From assembly GCA_039111635.1 (NCBI GenBank), contig JBCAQO010000127.1, positions 1 to 24,530 of the forward strand: a stretch of DNA of 24,530 nt, written 5' to 3'. How positions within the stretch are numbered: position 1 is the stretch's first letter; every line of letters starts with the position of its first letter. Source of the stretch: Heterobasidion occidentale. Taxonomy: Eukaryota > Basidiomycota > Agaricomycetes > Russulales > Bondarzewiaceae. Position numbers and translations under genes: made by a program. Positions 10,587-19,235 of this stretch are shown piece by piece. The notes under the pieces were generated by a model. The model had not been told where the DNA came from, searched no databases, and saw only the letters and a program-made list of their open reading frames with translations.

Positions 10587-11321
10587 TCAACGCGTCTTCT
10601 TCGCCTCCACCTTCGGCAGCCACTGCACGGGGTGCTTGTTATACGCCGGCCACTGCGGGACCGCGACCTGCCGCCCCCGCACACGAACGCACGAATGCAC
10701 ACGCCCGACGCGATGTGTCGGGTTGCGCGAGCGCGAGTGCAGGGGAGGGAAGAGGGAGGTGTTGCGTCAGTCTCTCGTAACAGTGAATGGAGGAAGGGAG
10801 GAAGGCAGGGGTAGAGAGACGGCACGCACAAGGAGCAGCGCCGCGACGCCGAGCCCGAATACGCCGAACGTGACGCGCAGGGACTGCAGCGCGAGCCCTA
10901 GGACGTACGACACGGCCTGCACTCCGCCCGCACCGCACCGCACGCACCACACCAAGAAGCCTTCCGTCAGCAACGAGCCGCGCGGCGGAGGAAGAGGAGA
11001 GGAGGAGGGAGAGAAGGGAGAGACGCACCGTGAGCGCGAGCAGCCCGTTGCGCGAGATCTGGTCGATGGCCCTCTGGCCCTCGAAGTCCTGCAAACGTAG
11101 AAACGGCAGCGTCAGCGTCAGCACCAACGTCAGCATCGGCATCGGCGTCAGCACCGCCTGCGCTAGCCCCTGCCGTCGTCCGTCGTAGGACGCGCGCGCG
11201 CGCGCGACGCCCCGCACACGGCGGACGGCGGGCACGTCGCATATATATGCATATATGCATATTGTAGAGAGGACGCGAGACGCACAATTTTCCCCTCCAC
11301 GAGGTCTTGCAGGAATGACAT
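10587..11321 (-). CDS. SPC1: Signal peptidase complex subunit 1 (SPC12 family)
   Basis: Four exons give a complete 87-residue protein: 11321-11286, 11088-11029, 10916-10830 and 10667-10587. Introns of 197, 112 and 162 nt all begin GTGCGT and end CAG, and all are phase 0. It starts MSFLQDLVEGKI and continues DFEGQRAIDQISRNGLL. Two hydrophobic membrane segments follow, one around LLALTAVSYVLGLALQ and one around VTFGVFGLGVAALLL. The end is PAYNKHPVQWLPKVEAKKTR with a basic tail. This matches the family in length, topology (two membrane passes with both ends cytosolic) and the conserved W-P-x-(Y/F)-N-(K/R)-H-P motif. SPC1 is a small non-catalytic subunit of the ER signal peptidase complex and helps restrict cleavage to true signal peptides (family knowledge). 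No frame problems are seen despite the high GC. Confidence 0.95.
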
Positions 11322-11802
11322 TGTGTGCCCGGGTCAACTGGTGCTCGAGGTGAGCTGCGGTGAAGTGCGGAGTGGGCTGGAGTGGGCGAGCGAGCAGGTG
11401 CAAGGAGTGTGGGAACGTCAGCGGGATGACGGGGTGACGTGTTGCAAAATGAAGGACACGTGCCGAGTCGCGCTACGTCGCGTCTGCGTTCTTCGAGCTC
11501 AGTACCAGCCCCAGCCCACCCAAGTCAGATGTGTAGGTACGACACTGCCGAAAAATGAATTAAGAGGTCCTGCACAGCAGACCCCCGACGCAAGCGATTA
11601 TGCACTACTATTTACGGACGCACGTATATCAACCCTCTATTCACTGGCATTTGCCATCCAATCCATCCAATCCAATCCATCCGATCCATCCATCCAACGA
11701 TCCAAGCATAGCCGATCGAGAGCACCCCGTGCCCATGCCCATTCGAGAACGCATACCTCATCTAGCTTCCATCTATCCCCCGCTCGCTCGCACGTCTACC
11801 CA
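11322..11802. other. SPC1 upstream region
   Basis: This region lies between SPC1 and the 3' end of the candidate secreted-protein gene. It contains an (ATCC)n-type microsatellite at 11654-11697. No TATA-like site could be assigned and no gene is supported. Confidence 0.5.
11654..11697. repeat. CCAT/CCAAT imperfect microsatellite
   Basis: Alternating ATCC and ATCCA units run for about 44 bases upstream of SPC1. The tract holds several CCAAT-like pentamers, but their repeat origin makes a regulatory role doubtful. Confidence 0.75.
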
Positions 11803-12402
11803 TTACAGCGGCGGCCTGTCAGAGTGCGGCTCAGCGCCCGAGGAGGGCTCGTCGGGGCCGGTCAGCAAGGCGTGGCGCGAGCCGCTAGCTTCCGCACCGC
11901 TCTTCAAAGGGCGCGCGATTCGCGCGAAGGCGTCATCCCGCGTTGGCGCTGCGTGTCGCGCGCGCTGGCGTTCGCGTCGTCGACCGTCGTCGACATTCGG
12001 AGCGCGCCTGATCTCCTGCCTCGAACGCGGCGAGGGGCCGCTGTAGGATGGTCCGCAGTTTCTCTCCCCCTGCTCAATTGGCTCCACGCCCACGTCTACG
12101 CCCACGTTTGCAGACCCGTCCAGCGGGACGACGCGCGAAAAGGCGGCGAGCTGAGCGGCGGTGCTCGGAGAGGAGAGGAGGCCCTCGTCCAGGCCCGCCC
12201 CGAGCTCAGCCGCACCGCGTGCTTTGGAGCGCTGCGTACAAATAGAAGGCAACTCTGTCGGTGAGCCGCGATGGGGGTGGAGCGAGCGCATAAGTGTGGA
12301 GTCCCGTCTTGATAGATGGGTCTGGGTCTGGGTCTGGGTGGGAGCCGCCGACGCTGTCGATATGGCCAGTAGAATTACGAAGAGCGCTAGGGTAAATATC
12401 AT
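11803..12402 (-). CDS. Candidate small secreted protein
   Basis: A single open frame of 199 codons runs from ATG 12402. It begins with a classic signal peptide: MIFTLALFVILLAISTASA, with likely cleavage at ASA-AP. A TQTQTQTHLSRR segment follows, whose dibasic RR could be a Kex2-type processing site. The remainder is Arg-, Pro- and Ser-rich with few cysteines and no domain I recognise. The TQ run is encoded by a hexanucleotide repeat at 12319-12341. A larger plus-strand frame covers the same bases but has no signal peptide or domain. The main doubt is the low-complexity body: the true protein could be shorter through an unseen intron. The signal peptide is the only firm evidence, so the function is unknown. 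Confidence 0.5.
   Translation of the reverse strand: MIFTLALFVILLAISTASAAPTQTQTQTHLSRRDSTLMRSLHPHRGSPTELPSICTQRSKARGAAELGAGLDEGLLSSPSTAAQLAAFSRVVPLDGSANVGVDVGVEPIEQGERNCGPSYSGPSPRSRQEIRRAPNVDDGRRRERQRARHAAPTRDDAFARIARPLKSGAEASGSRHALLTGPDEPSSGAEPHSDRPPL
12319..12341. repeat. Hexanucleotide repeat (TGGGTC)n
   Basis: Nearly four copies occur. On the minus strand they encode alternating Thr-Gln just after the predicted signal peptide of the candidate secreted protein. Confidence 0.85.
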
Positions 12403-13884
12403 CGCGGAAAGGGAAGAACGAATGGATAGTGTTTGACAGGGAGAGGGAGGGTTTGGAATGAGAGCTGGGTCCGTGACACGCTAGGGGAGATGAACTTGAG
12501 AACAGGCGAGCGAGAGTCGACGACTTTATATGGGAGACTGCTGCTGGCTCAGAGCTGTAGAGCTCAGGGCGTGGAGGATACCTGGCCATGCGCGACGAGT
12601 CACGTTCGTGCAGGATTCAAGTCGCGCTCTGCCCAAGAGGCGGCTGGATCGACGTTTCAAAGATGTAAGTATGGCGTGGCCGTTCCAGGTAGGGTGTCCG
12701 CATTTTGGTCGCGTTGGAATAAGAATAGATTCACACATACCGGTAGTAGTATGCAGATGCGTGTAGCATAGACTCCGCGATCCCGGCTCACACGAGAAAT
12801 CCCAAAGCCTGACAGTAGCTGTACTCGCTATGCATAAACCTAGGGGCGAGTAGAGGTCAGCGTGGCTCTCAATCGACCATAGTATACTTGGACTAGAGCC
12901 TAATTGACGCCTGAGGGAGAGAATCAGGATACACACAAGCAACTTGTATGGTTGTGAACTGCGTAACTGATGGTATCAATGTGTAATTCCGGATCCCGCA
13001 CTGTGACAGGACATCAATGCTTTCCAAAGTACGAGAAGCACACAAGGACAAGTCAAAGTGCATACTGCGTCTTCGCACAACCTGACAGGGCAGTTCCTGG
13101 CCATCAAATTTGACAGAGCAAGTGCTTAGTGCGAATGAGTTGAATGTTGTCGACCACTGCCAAGGGCGTCATGAGTTTTCATGAGTCAAGGCAAAGTCTC
13201 CTGGATTGTATTTATTGAGCTCAAGAGAAACCGAAACGACCCGAAGGCCTCAATGGTTGTGTGAGCCGTTTGCGAAGGCGACCTGGCTGCGGGTTAATAG
13301 TCAGCCTGGAAGAGCCAAGACGTCATATTGATGGGGCCCGTAGTCTTCGGATTGACCGCAGCCTACAATGTATGAAGTGAAGAGAAAATGTTCTTGGTAT
13401 GATATCCGTAGAAGCAGTCGGAAAGTTCGTGCGATCAGGATACGAGGCGCAGTGAGGGCGGACAGGGAGAACTGAGATGGATAAACTTTAGGGTTAAGTA
13501 CGTAATAAGTAACCCGACGAAAATTCGAAATGGCATGGATACGCAGCCAAATTTGGACAAAATTCCCACCCCCCCTCGCTCTGTCGTCTTGTTTCCTACG
13601 GGCGTCGTAGAGCGCTCTCTTCCTGGACCGACACCTGCAACCGCTGACTGGCATCTATCCAGCCGGTCAAGCGCCCTCGACGATTCGACGACGCACTAAC
13701 GACGTTCGCAAGCATACCCTACATCTTATACCAGCCACCTAGTCCCCACGCGCGCTTCGCTTCGCTTCTCTTCTCTTTGTCTTGAGGATACCATCATCAG
13801 AGCTTGCCTTTGTCTCTTGGTTTTGCTGGCCAGCCTCCTCTGCCCTATCTCACATATCAAGCTTCTGCACCCCCACCCATCGTA
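12403..13884. other. Divergent intergenic region before the xylulokinase-like gene
   Basis: This 1.48-kb stretch separates a minus-strand gene from a plus-strand gene, so it should hold both promoters. A pyrimidine-rich tract at 13751-13781 lies about 100 bases before the xylulokinase-like ATG. Such CT-rich tracts are common near transcription starts in fungi. The open frames between 12433 and 13654 show no codon bias, splice sites or recognisable motif. I see no RNA gene. Confidence 0.6.
13751..13781 (+). promoter_or_regulatory. CT-rich tract upstream of the xylulokinase-like gene
   Basis: CTTCG/CTTCT units form a pyrimidine-rich run ending 103 bases before ATG 13885. The position fits the CT-rich core-promoter tracts of fungal genes. 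A transcription start just downstream is inferred. Confidence 0.4.
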
Positions 13885-16800
13885 ATGCCTGCACCAGCCA
13901 AGAGCGGTCAGGCGCTCTTCCTCGGGCTCGAACTCGCCACAGACCAGTTGCGTGCGTCCATAGTGGACGAGAACTTAGAGTTGGTCGGCGTAGAGGCGGT
14001 TGATTTCGATGTAGAGCTACCGGAGTACCAGTGAGTAGCCCCATGTTATATCTCCTGCTTGGCAGCGTTCCCCTTGCCCCATCCTGCCAGCTGGCATACC
14101 AATGGCGTGTATGGCGTCTGAAGCGCGTGCTGACGTTTCCTCAGGACTCAGGGTGGGATATTTACGACGCCAGGCGATGCCTATACCACGCCCGTGGATA
14201 TGTGGGTCAAGGCCCTAGGTGAGCACCTTTGCACGGAACCAAATTTTTTTCGATTATACCGGCGGTAGACAGTTACTAATTTTGTCCGCCTTTTTTTGAT
14301 CGCCAATCTTGATTCTTCTTCCCCTTGTCACGTCGTCCTGGCTGCGTTCGCTCCTCCCACACCCCCATTCTTCGTCTGTGACGGCACAGACTTTCTACTC
14401 GAGAAAGTGAGCAGGAATTACGAAGTCGGTCGCATCAAGTCAATAGGCGGGGCTGCTCAGGTGAGATTTACTTCCGTTTCTGCGCCACCCCTTGGCTCTG
14501 TGTCACGGGTGTCACGGGTGTCATCCTAGTGGTGACCAGCTGCGTGGCGTGCACTGCCTCCTACTTGGGCCTTGGCCATCGCATCTCCAACATGCTGTAC
14601 TGGCTCTGCTACCACGAGTAGTTGAGATAGCCGAAAGACTTGCCTTCAGGGTTGTTAAACATTGCCAGGGCTGAGCGCGCTTGATGCATCGTATCGCAAT
14701 TTTCTCGTTTATCAATGTCTCAAGCGTAGTAAACATACTCACCTTTCCTTTGTTTGTCCAAGACTGCCTTAGTTTGGTGGAAATCCGCTCCAGTACCGTC
14801 TTTCCCACCATTGAACTCGCGGCTTCCTCTCCATTCACAACTATCCCCTAATGCATTTTCTCTACCTAATACTCCCGTCGCACAAGACACCTTTTCACAC
14901 TCGCATGCGTTGAGCCTCGAAGCAGCGCTTGGCGGGCCGGACCATATGGCAGCTCGTGTAGGGACCAGCGCACACGCATCGCTTGTTGCCGCACAACTGC
15001 TTCGTGTGCGCGAGACTTCGCCAGAGGTATGGGCACGCACGGGACGGGTCCAGGTGGCCTCTGCTTTCCTTGCCAGCTTGATCACAGGCGCCTGGGTCGG
15101 CATGAGCGAAGCAGAAGCTTGCGGGACCGGGATGTGGCGGTATGCCATGGGCGGACAGGGCCAGTGGGACGATGAGGTCCTTGAATACATTGCGGGCGGA
15201 GGCAGAGACGAGGCGCTTCGCCTCCGCAGCTGGCTCGGAGACGTCGACACTTCGGGCGGTAGCCGCCGTATTGCGAATGTCTCCAGGTACCTCGCTGAGC
15301 GTTACGGGTTTGAGCCTGGTGAGCACCATCGACGTTGACCGACCCTCGAGTCTGATTGGATTCTGTAGACACGATGGTTGCTTCATTCACGTCGGACTAT
15401 TTGTCAACCTATCTTTCTCTTTGCCCTTCACCCTCGGATGCCGTGCTCTCATTTGGTCCCATGGATTTCTTGCTTACGAGTGCACCGCACTATCTCCCCA
15501 CGCGCCTTTACAGCGTATACCCACACCCTGCACAGGATCCGAGCGAAAAACGAAAATATATTGTCATGCTGACAAGCCGGTGAGTCGGGCCTATATACTA
15601 TGCGATCGACGCGAGGCTCAGACATCGCACAGAAACGCAGACGTTCCCAGGGCGCTCGTACGTGACATGTATACCAAAAGCTGGAGTGCTTTCGACCGCC
15701 TAGTCTCGGTTGTACCTCCGGGAGGTTCCATTGGGTCGGTGCTGCCTCACATTGACTTCAGGCGATCTCTGTTCTGACATCCAGCTTAGTCTTGATGACA
15801 AGCTATTCAGCTTCTGGCTCCTACAAGGAGACAGCTATCCCCTATCCCACGTCAAAGGCATCTTCCGTTTCGAGACTGGCATCAAGGTCAACGAATTCCG
15901 CGATCTGCGCGCCAACCCTCGCTGCCTTGTTGAAAGTCAGGTACTTTCTTTCCGCGTCCGGTGGTCAAGAATGGTCGCAACCGGTGTCCTTGGAGCTGCA
16001 GCTGGCCGCTCCCGAGGCAGCAATTTCATGGCTGCCGCGGCCAGCTCCACTGCTTCTCCTGGACCAGGCAGCAGTCAGACCGGACGCACGGCCGCTCCCG
16101 TCGCTCCCGCAGCAGCTACAGCGATCGGTCTCTCTTTTGACCCGTATGATTATCAAACACTTCCAGGACGGATCCTCACCACAGGTGCCGCCATCAACTT
16201 CCCTTCTGTCGCAGCTCTGGTGGGCGATGTCTTTAACGCGCCGGTGTTCATCCCGACAACCCAGCTGGACTCAGCGCAGGTAGTCCCGCATCGCAACGCT
16301 CCGGCTGCTGGCTTCCCGGGCCGTGCGGCATTAGGAGGCGCGTACGTTGCTCGGTGGGTATGGGGGAAGGAGAGGGTGCCGGCGCAGGGAGAGGCAGCTT
16401 CGAAGAGGAGGTGAGGCGGCTCATGGGCAAGAGATGGGTTGCAAGCGGCGGTGTGCCCATGAGGACGAGCGTGAATGCGCCTGTGGTCGGCCCCGCCCCT
16501 GCCGCGGGCACTGCAGGCTCGGGTACAAGCACGCCCTACGGGCATGGCCATGCCCTGCGAGCGGGATTCGGATCTACGGTGTTTGCGGAAGAAGATGAAG
16601 ACGCACTCGAGGAGCTCGAGAGGATGGGCATGGCGGAGGGTGCTATTTTTGGGGTGCAGGGAGGACAGTTTGACGAGGCGGGCAGGACGAGGACAATCAC
16701 GGGGAGCACGAACACGACCGCGACGAGCAGCACCGGTTCGGTCCAGCAGCCCTCTACAGCATTTACCACGCCCGATCTCGGCACGGCTGTCCCTGGCACC

Positions 16801-17004
16801 CCGGGCGAAAACGGGTCGGCTCCTGCGGCTGCGACGGGGGCAACCGTGCTGGCCCCCGTAGTGGCGCTGCCGACGAGTGAGGCGGAGATGCAGCTGGGGT
16901 TGGGCAAGGTTGCCGAGGCGGATGTGGACGCGTTCATGGGCTACGCAGCCATCGTGCCCGAGTACTGCCGCCTCGAGGGGATGCTAGTCAAGGCGCTCGT
17001 GTGA
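13885..17004 (+). CDS. D-xylulose kinase-like protein (FGGY family) with altered active-site motifs
   Basis: ATG 13885 opens LFLGLELATDQLRASIVDE, the FGGY N-terminal strand. Introns are 14031-14144, 14219-14389, 14461-14762 (302 nt), 15319-15368, 15580-15632 and 15735-15789. Blocks that align with yeast Xks1 include YTTPVDMWVKALD, RYLAERYGFEP, CLVESQVLSFRVRWS and AALGGAYVARW, and the C-terminus ends near VPEYCRLEGMLVKAL, as in the family. Xylulokinase phosphorylates D-xylulose for the pentose phosphate pathway in the cytosol. Here QQHGSVYW is replaced by AAQTALVWW, the catalytic EADACGMN reads EAEACGTGMW (Asp to Glu) and SLGTST reads SFGPMD, so activity is doubtful. A change of one base near 16362-16376 is needed to reach the last 200 codons. 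The alternative is a 56-nt intron at 16342-16397 (GTACGT...GGCAG). The pre-tail region is Gly/Ala/Thr-rich and longer than in yeast. Confidence 0.85.
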
Positions 17005-17157
17005 GCGGGATAGTTCATCTCCCCGACTCTGCCTCTGTCGTTCTTAGTCTGTGATTTGCTTTGCGGTGGGCGGGCTGTTAGTTTTTCTCCTTCTCTCGTC
17101 TATTGTGTTGGCAGCATTATCTTGCACTCGATATTTATGGATTTGCTCTCGGAAAGC

Positions 17158-17163
17158 AATAAA
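17158..17163 (+). terminator. AATAAA polyadenylation signal (xylulokinase-like gene)
   Basis: A perfect AATAAA lies about 154 bases after the TGA at 17002-17004. Fungal 3' ends often lack a strict signal, so it is only suggestive. Confidence 0.4.
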
Positions 17164-17894
17164 AGGTGAGGGGTTTGCGGAGGATAAAAAATGTGGTCGG
17201 ATGTCATGCCATGTATCTGTACCATATGCCATATAGTAGGGGTCGTGCTGGTAGGGTCCATCTCAGGTTTCTTGCACGGTATGTTAACCTGATATACAAT
17301 GCGCATGTGGATGTTCTTTCTATGCACGACATCGAACCTGCTCCTCCTCTATCCGGAAGCCGGCCCGTGTCTTTCCGGTGTCTAAACCTTCTCCAGACCT
17401 GCATCGAGCATCACTCCCTCTTGACAAGATGCTGACGGGGTTTGAGGCTAGATCTCTTCTCGCCTCGGTATGACACTATCATATCTTCGACTCTTCGCTC
17501 ACCATCACCTTTCACCTTCGGTATACGTAGAGCTTTGGCACTTCGGTCAACGGATATGTAAATGCTAGCGTCCAGTCGCCAGCTTCGACGTAAACACGCC
17601 TTCTGTACCTGCTAGTCACAAGCCAGCGCAAGTCCCACCTTGGGGACTGAGGTTCCTGGGCAATGGAGCAGGTGCGTCACTCTCTGCCCAGATCTCAAGC
17701 ACTCCCTCCTAAACTACTCCTAAACTTGATTCCTTGACATATCCGCTTCCAGTGGTTCTTGGCGACACTTGCCGCGACACCTCGCTAATAGCTGAGCTCC
17801 TAAATGAGCTCATTCGATGACGAAGGGCTCCTCACTGGGTCTCGAAAGTCCTCGGCTTCTACCGTCCTACCGATCGATTCTATATCTCGGGAAG

Positions 17895-17902
17895 TATTTA
17901 AA
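17895..17902 (+). promoter_or_regulatory. TATA-like box of the lectin gene
   Basis: TATTTAAA lies 39 bases before ATG 17941. If used, the 5' leader would be very short, as in many highly expressed fungal genes. This is the most TATA-like site seen in the window next to a recognised gene. Confidence 0.5.
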
Positions 17903-17940
17903 CCTAGCGCACCGGGTGGACAGTTCATCATCGTTTCGTT

Positions 17941-18582
17941 ATGTCTATCCAAGAAGGAGCCACTTACACCCTCATCAACATCAAGAGTCAGACCGCTCTT
18001 GACCTCTCTGGCGGTGACGGCAAGTCTATCATCGGCTTTGGATTTCATGGACAAGGCAACCAGCAGGTCAGCTGCCAGTCCCATTGCCATCGTCGACGAC
18101 ACGTTGGTCTTGACTGAGGGCTGACTTGAATTGTTCGGCAGTGGGTTCTCTCCAAGGGTAGCTCTGGAGGTTGGGTCTTCCGCTCCGTAGCTACAGGAAA
18201 GTACCTCGACATCGAGGGGGCTGCTGGAGACGGCACCCCTGTCATCGCCTCCAACTGCTCTCGAGAGTGGGACATCTGGCCCGATGAGGACAACAGCAAT
18301 GCTTTCAGGTCAGCCATCAGTCCTCCTTTCGACGCCCAGCGTCATCTCCACTGGTATTGTACTCACGCATGCCGTTTGTTTTTCAGGGTTTATCCCAGGC
18401 ACTTCCTTCAACGTTGACATGTCCGACCACGGGAACTCGACTCCCGGCACGCCCGTGACCCTGTGGGGAAAGTGGAAGGGCACCAACCAAATTTGGGAGT
18501 TCAAGCGTGGTAAGTACTCCACTCGAACCGATCGTCTATCTGCGCCGTGAACGAGACTGATTCGGTCACTCCAACAGTATAA
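17941..18582 (+). CDS. Ricin-B-type (beta-trefoil) lectin, about 143 aa
   Basis: Four exons begin at ATG 17941. Exon 1 (to 18066) ends at NQQ and exon 2 (from 18142) opens with Trp, so the intron splits a QxW motif. A second QxW-like site (NQIW) lies near the end, and stop TAA is 18580-18582 after intron 18510-18577. The length and the SDHGNSTPGTPVTLWGKW block match small single-domain ricin-B lectins of mushrooms. They bind glycans in the cytosol or outside the cell and are often linked to defence or development (family knowledge). Only the sugar-binding fold is present; there is no catalytic chain. The exon 2 to 3 junction is uncertain. The better-looking donor at 18309 leaves the conserved frames out of phase, whereas a weak GTCCTC donor at 18320 joins them in frame with the acceptor before 18387. 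Confidence 0.85.
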
Positions 18583-19235
18583 ATCCGTCGCGGATCGATG
18601 CGTGATGTCGAAATGAAATAAAGGGGGTGAAGCTCGAGATCCGTCTGTACTTAGGATACGCGCGTTTGACGTGTTGGAATGTACATTGTTTTGACGTATC
18701 CAAACTTCAAGCGAGCCGATGCAGTCATTGAGAAATTGTAGACAGGCGGAGTAAGCCACTGCATTCGGAGATTTGAACTTCTGGGGTGGAGATATTTGGG
18801 GCTGATGCTGCCGTCGTAGCAAATAATAGTTTGCTGCATCAGCAATGAGGTTGTCGGCACTGCCCGCGGGTGCTGCTGTTCGTCCCGCTGCGTCATGTTC
18901 AACCTCGAGGCAACGAAGTCCGTGAATAGAACCTTCATCAAACCCTAGCCGATCACAGAACGTGAGCAAGATGACGCTATGCAGAGCACGGTCGCAGCCC
19001 GGCATCGTGTTAACGGTATGTATACGCACCAGAAACGGGCTGCGTAACATCCACTACCGCACACAAGCAGCAGCATCAGCACCACAAGCCCACGCTCAAC
19101 ACTCGCGGCACACAGCCATGAGTATGGATACAAAATAAGCACACCAGCACATCAGCACCCTCGTCTCGTCCTTAGAACCTTCATCACTTCTTCTATCCCC
19201 AACTCTTCGCTCTCACACTACCGTCTCATAATATT
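18583..19235. other. Intergenic region between the two lectin-domain genes
   Basis: The left end is the 3' UTR of the small lectin gene. The last 60 bases (about 19175-19235) are CT-rich and end with an AATATT just before the next ATG, consistent with a leader region. Minus-strand frames here show no motifs or splice sites. Confidence 0.55.
18617..18622 (+). terminator. AATAAA polyadenylation signal (lectin gene)
   Basis: A perfect AATAAA starts 35 bases after the lectin stop codon, a plausible distance for 3' end formation. Confidence 0.5.

Larger units (their letters stand above)
17005..17940. other. Intergenic region between the xylulokinase-like and lectin genes
   Basis: The left part is the 3' UTR with an AATAAA at 17158. 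The right part is the lectin promoter with TATTTAAA at 17895-17902. No gene between them is supported. Confidence 0.6.

Noticed and set aside
11323..12264. Plus-strand frame of 313 codons
   Set aside because: It overlaps the SPC1 start and the signal-peptide-bearing minus frame, and it has no domain or codon bias of its own.
12545..12630. tRNA-like stretch (GCTC...GAGC arm, later GATTCAAGTC)
   Set aside because: The T-arm stem does not pair and no acceptor stem or anticodon arm fits.
13301..13654. Minus-strand frame of 117 codons upstream of the xylulokinase-like gene
   Set aside because: It sits in the likely promoter, has no motif, and its composition resembles non-coding DNA.
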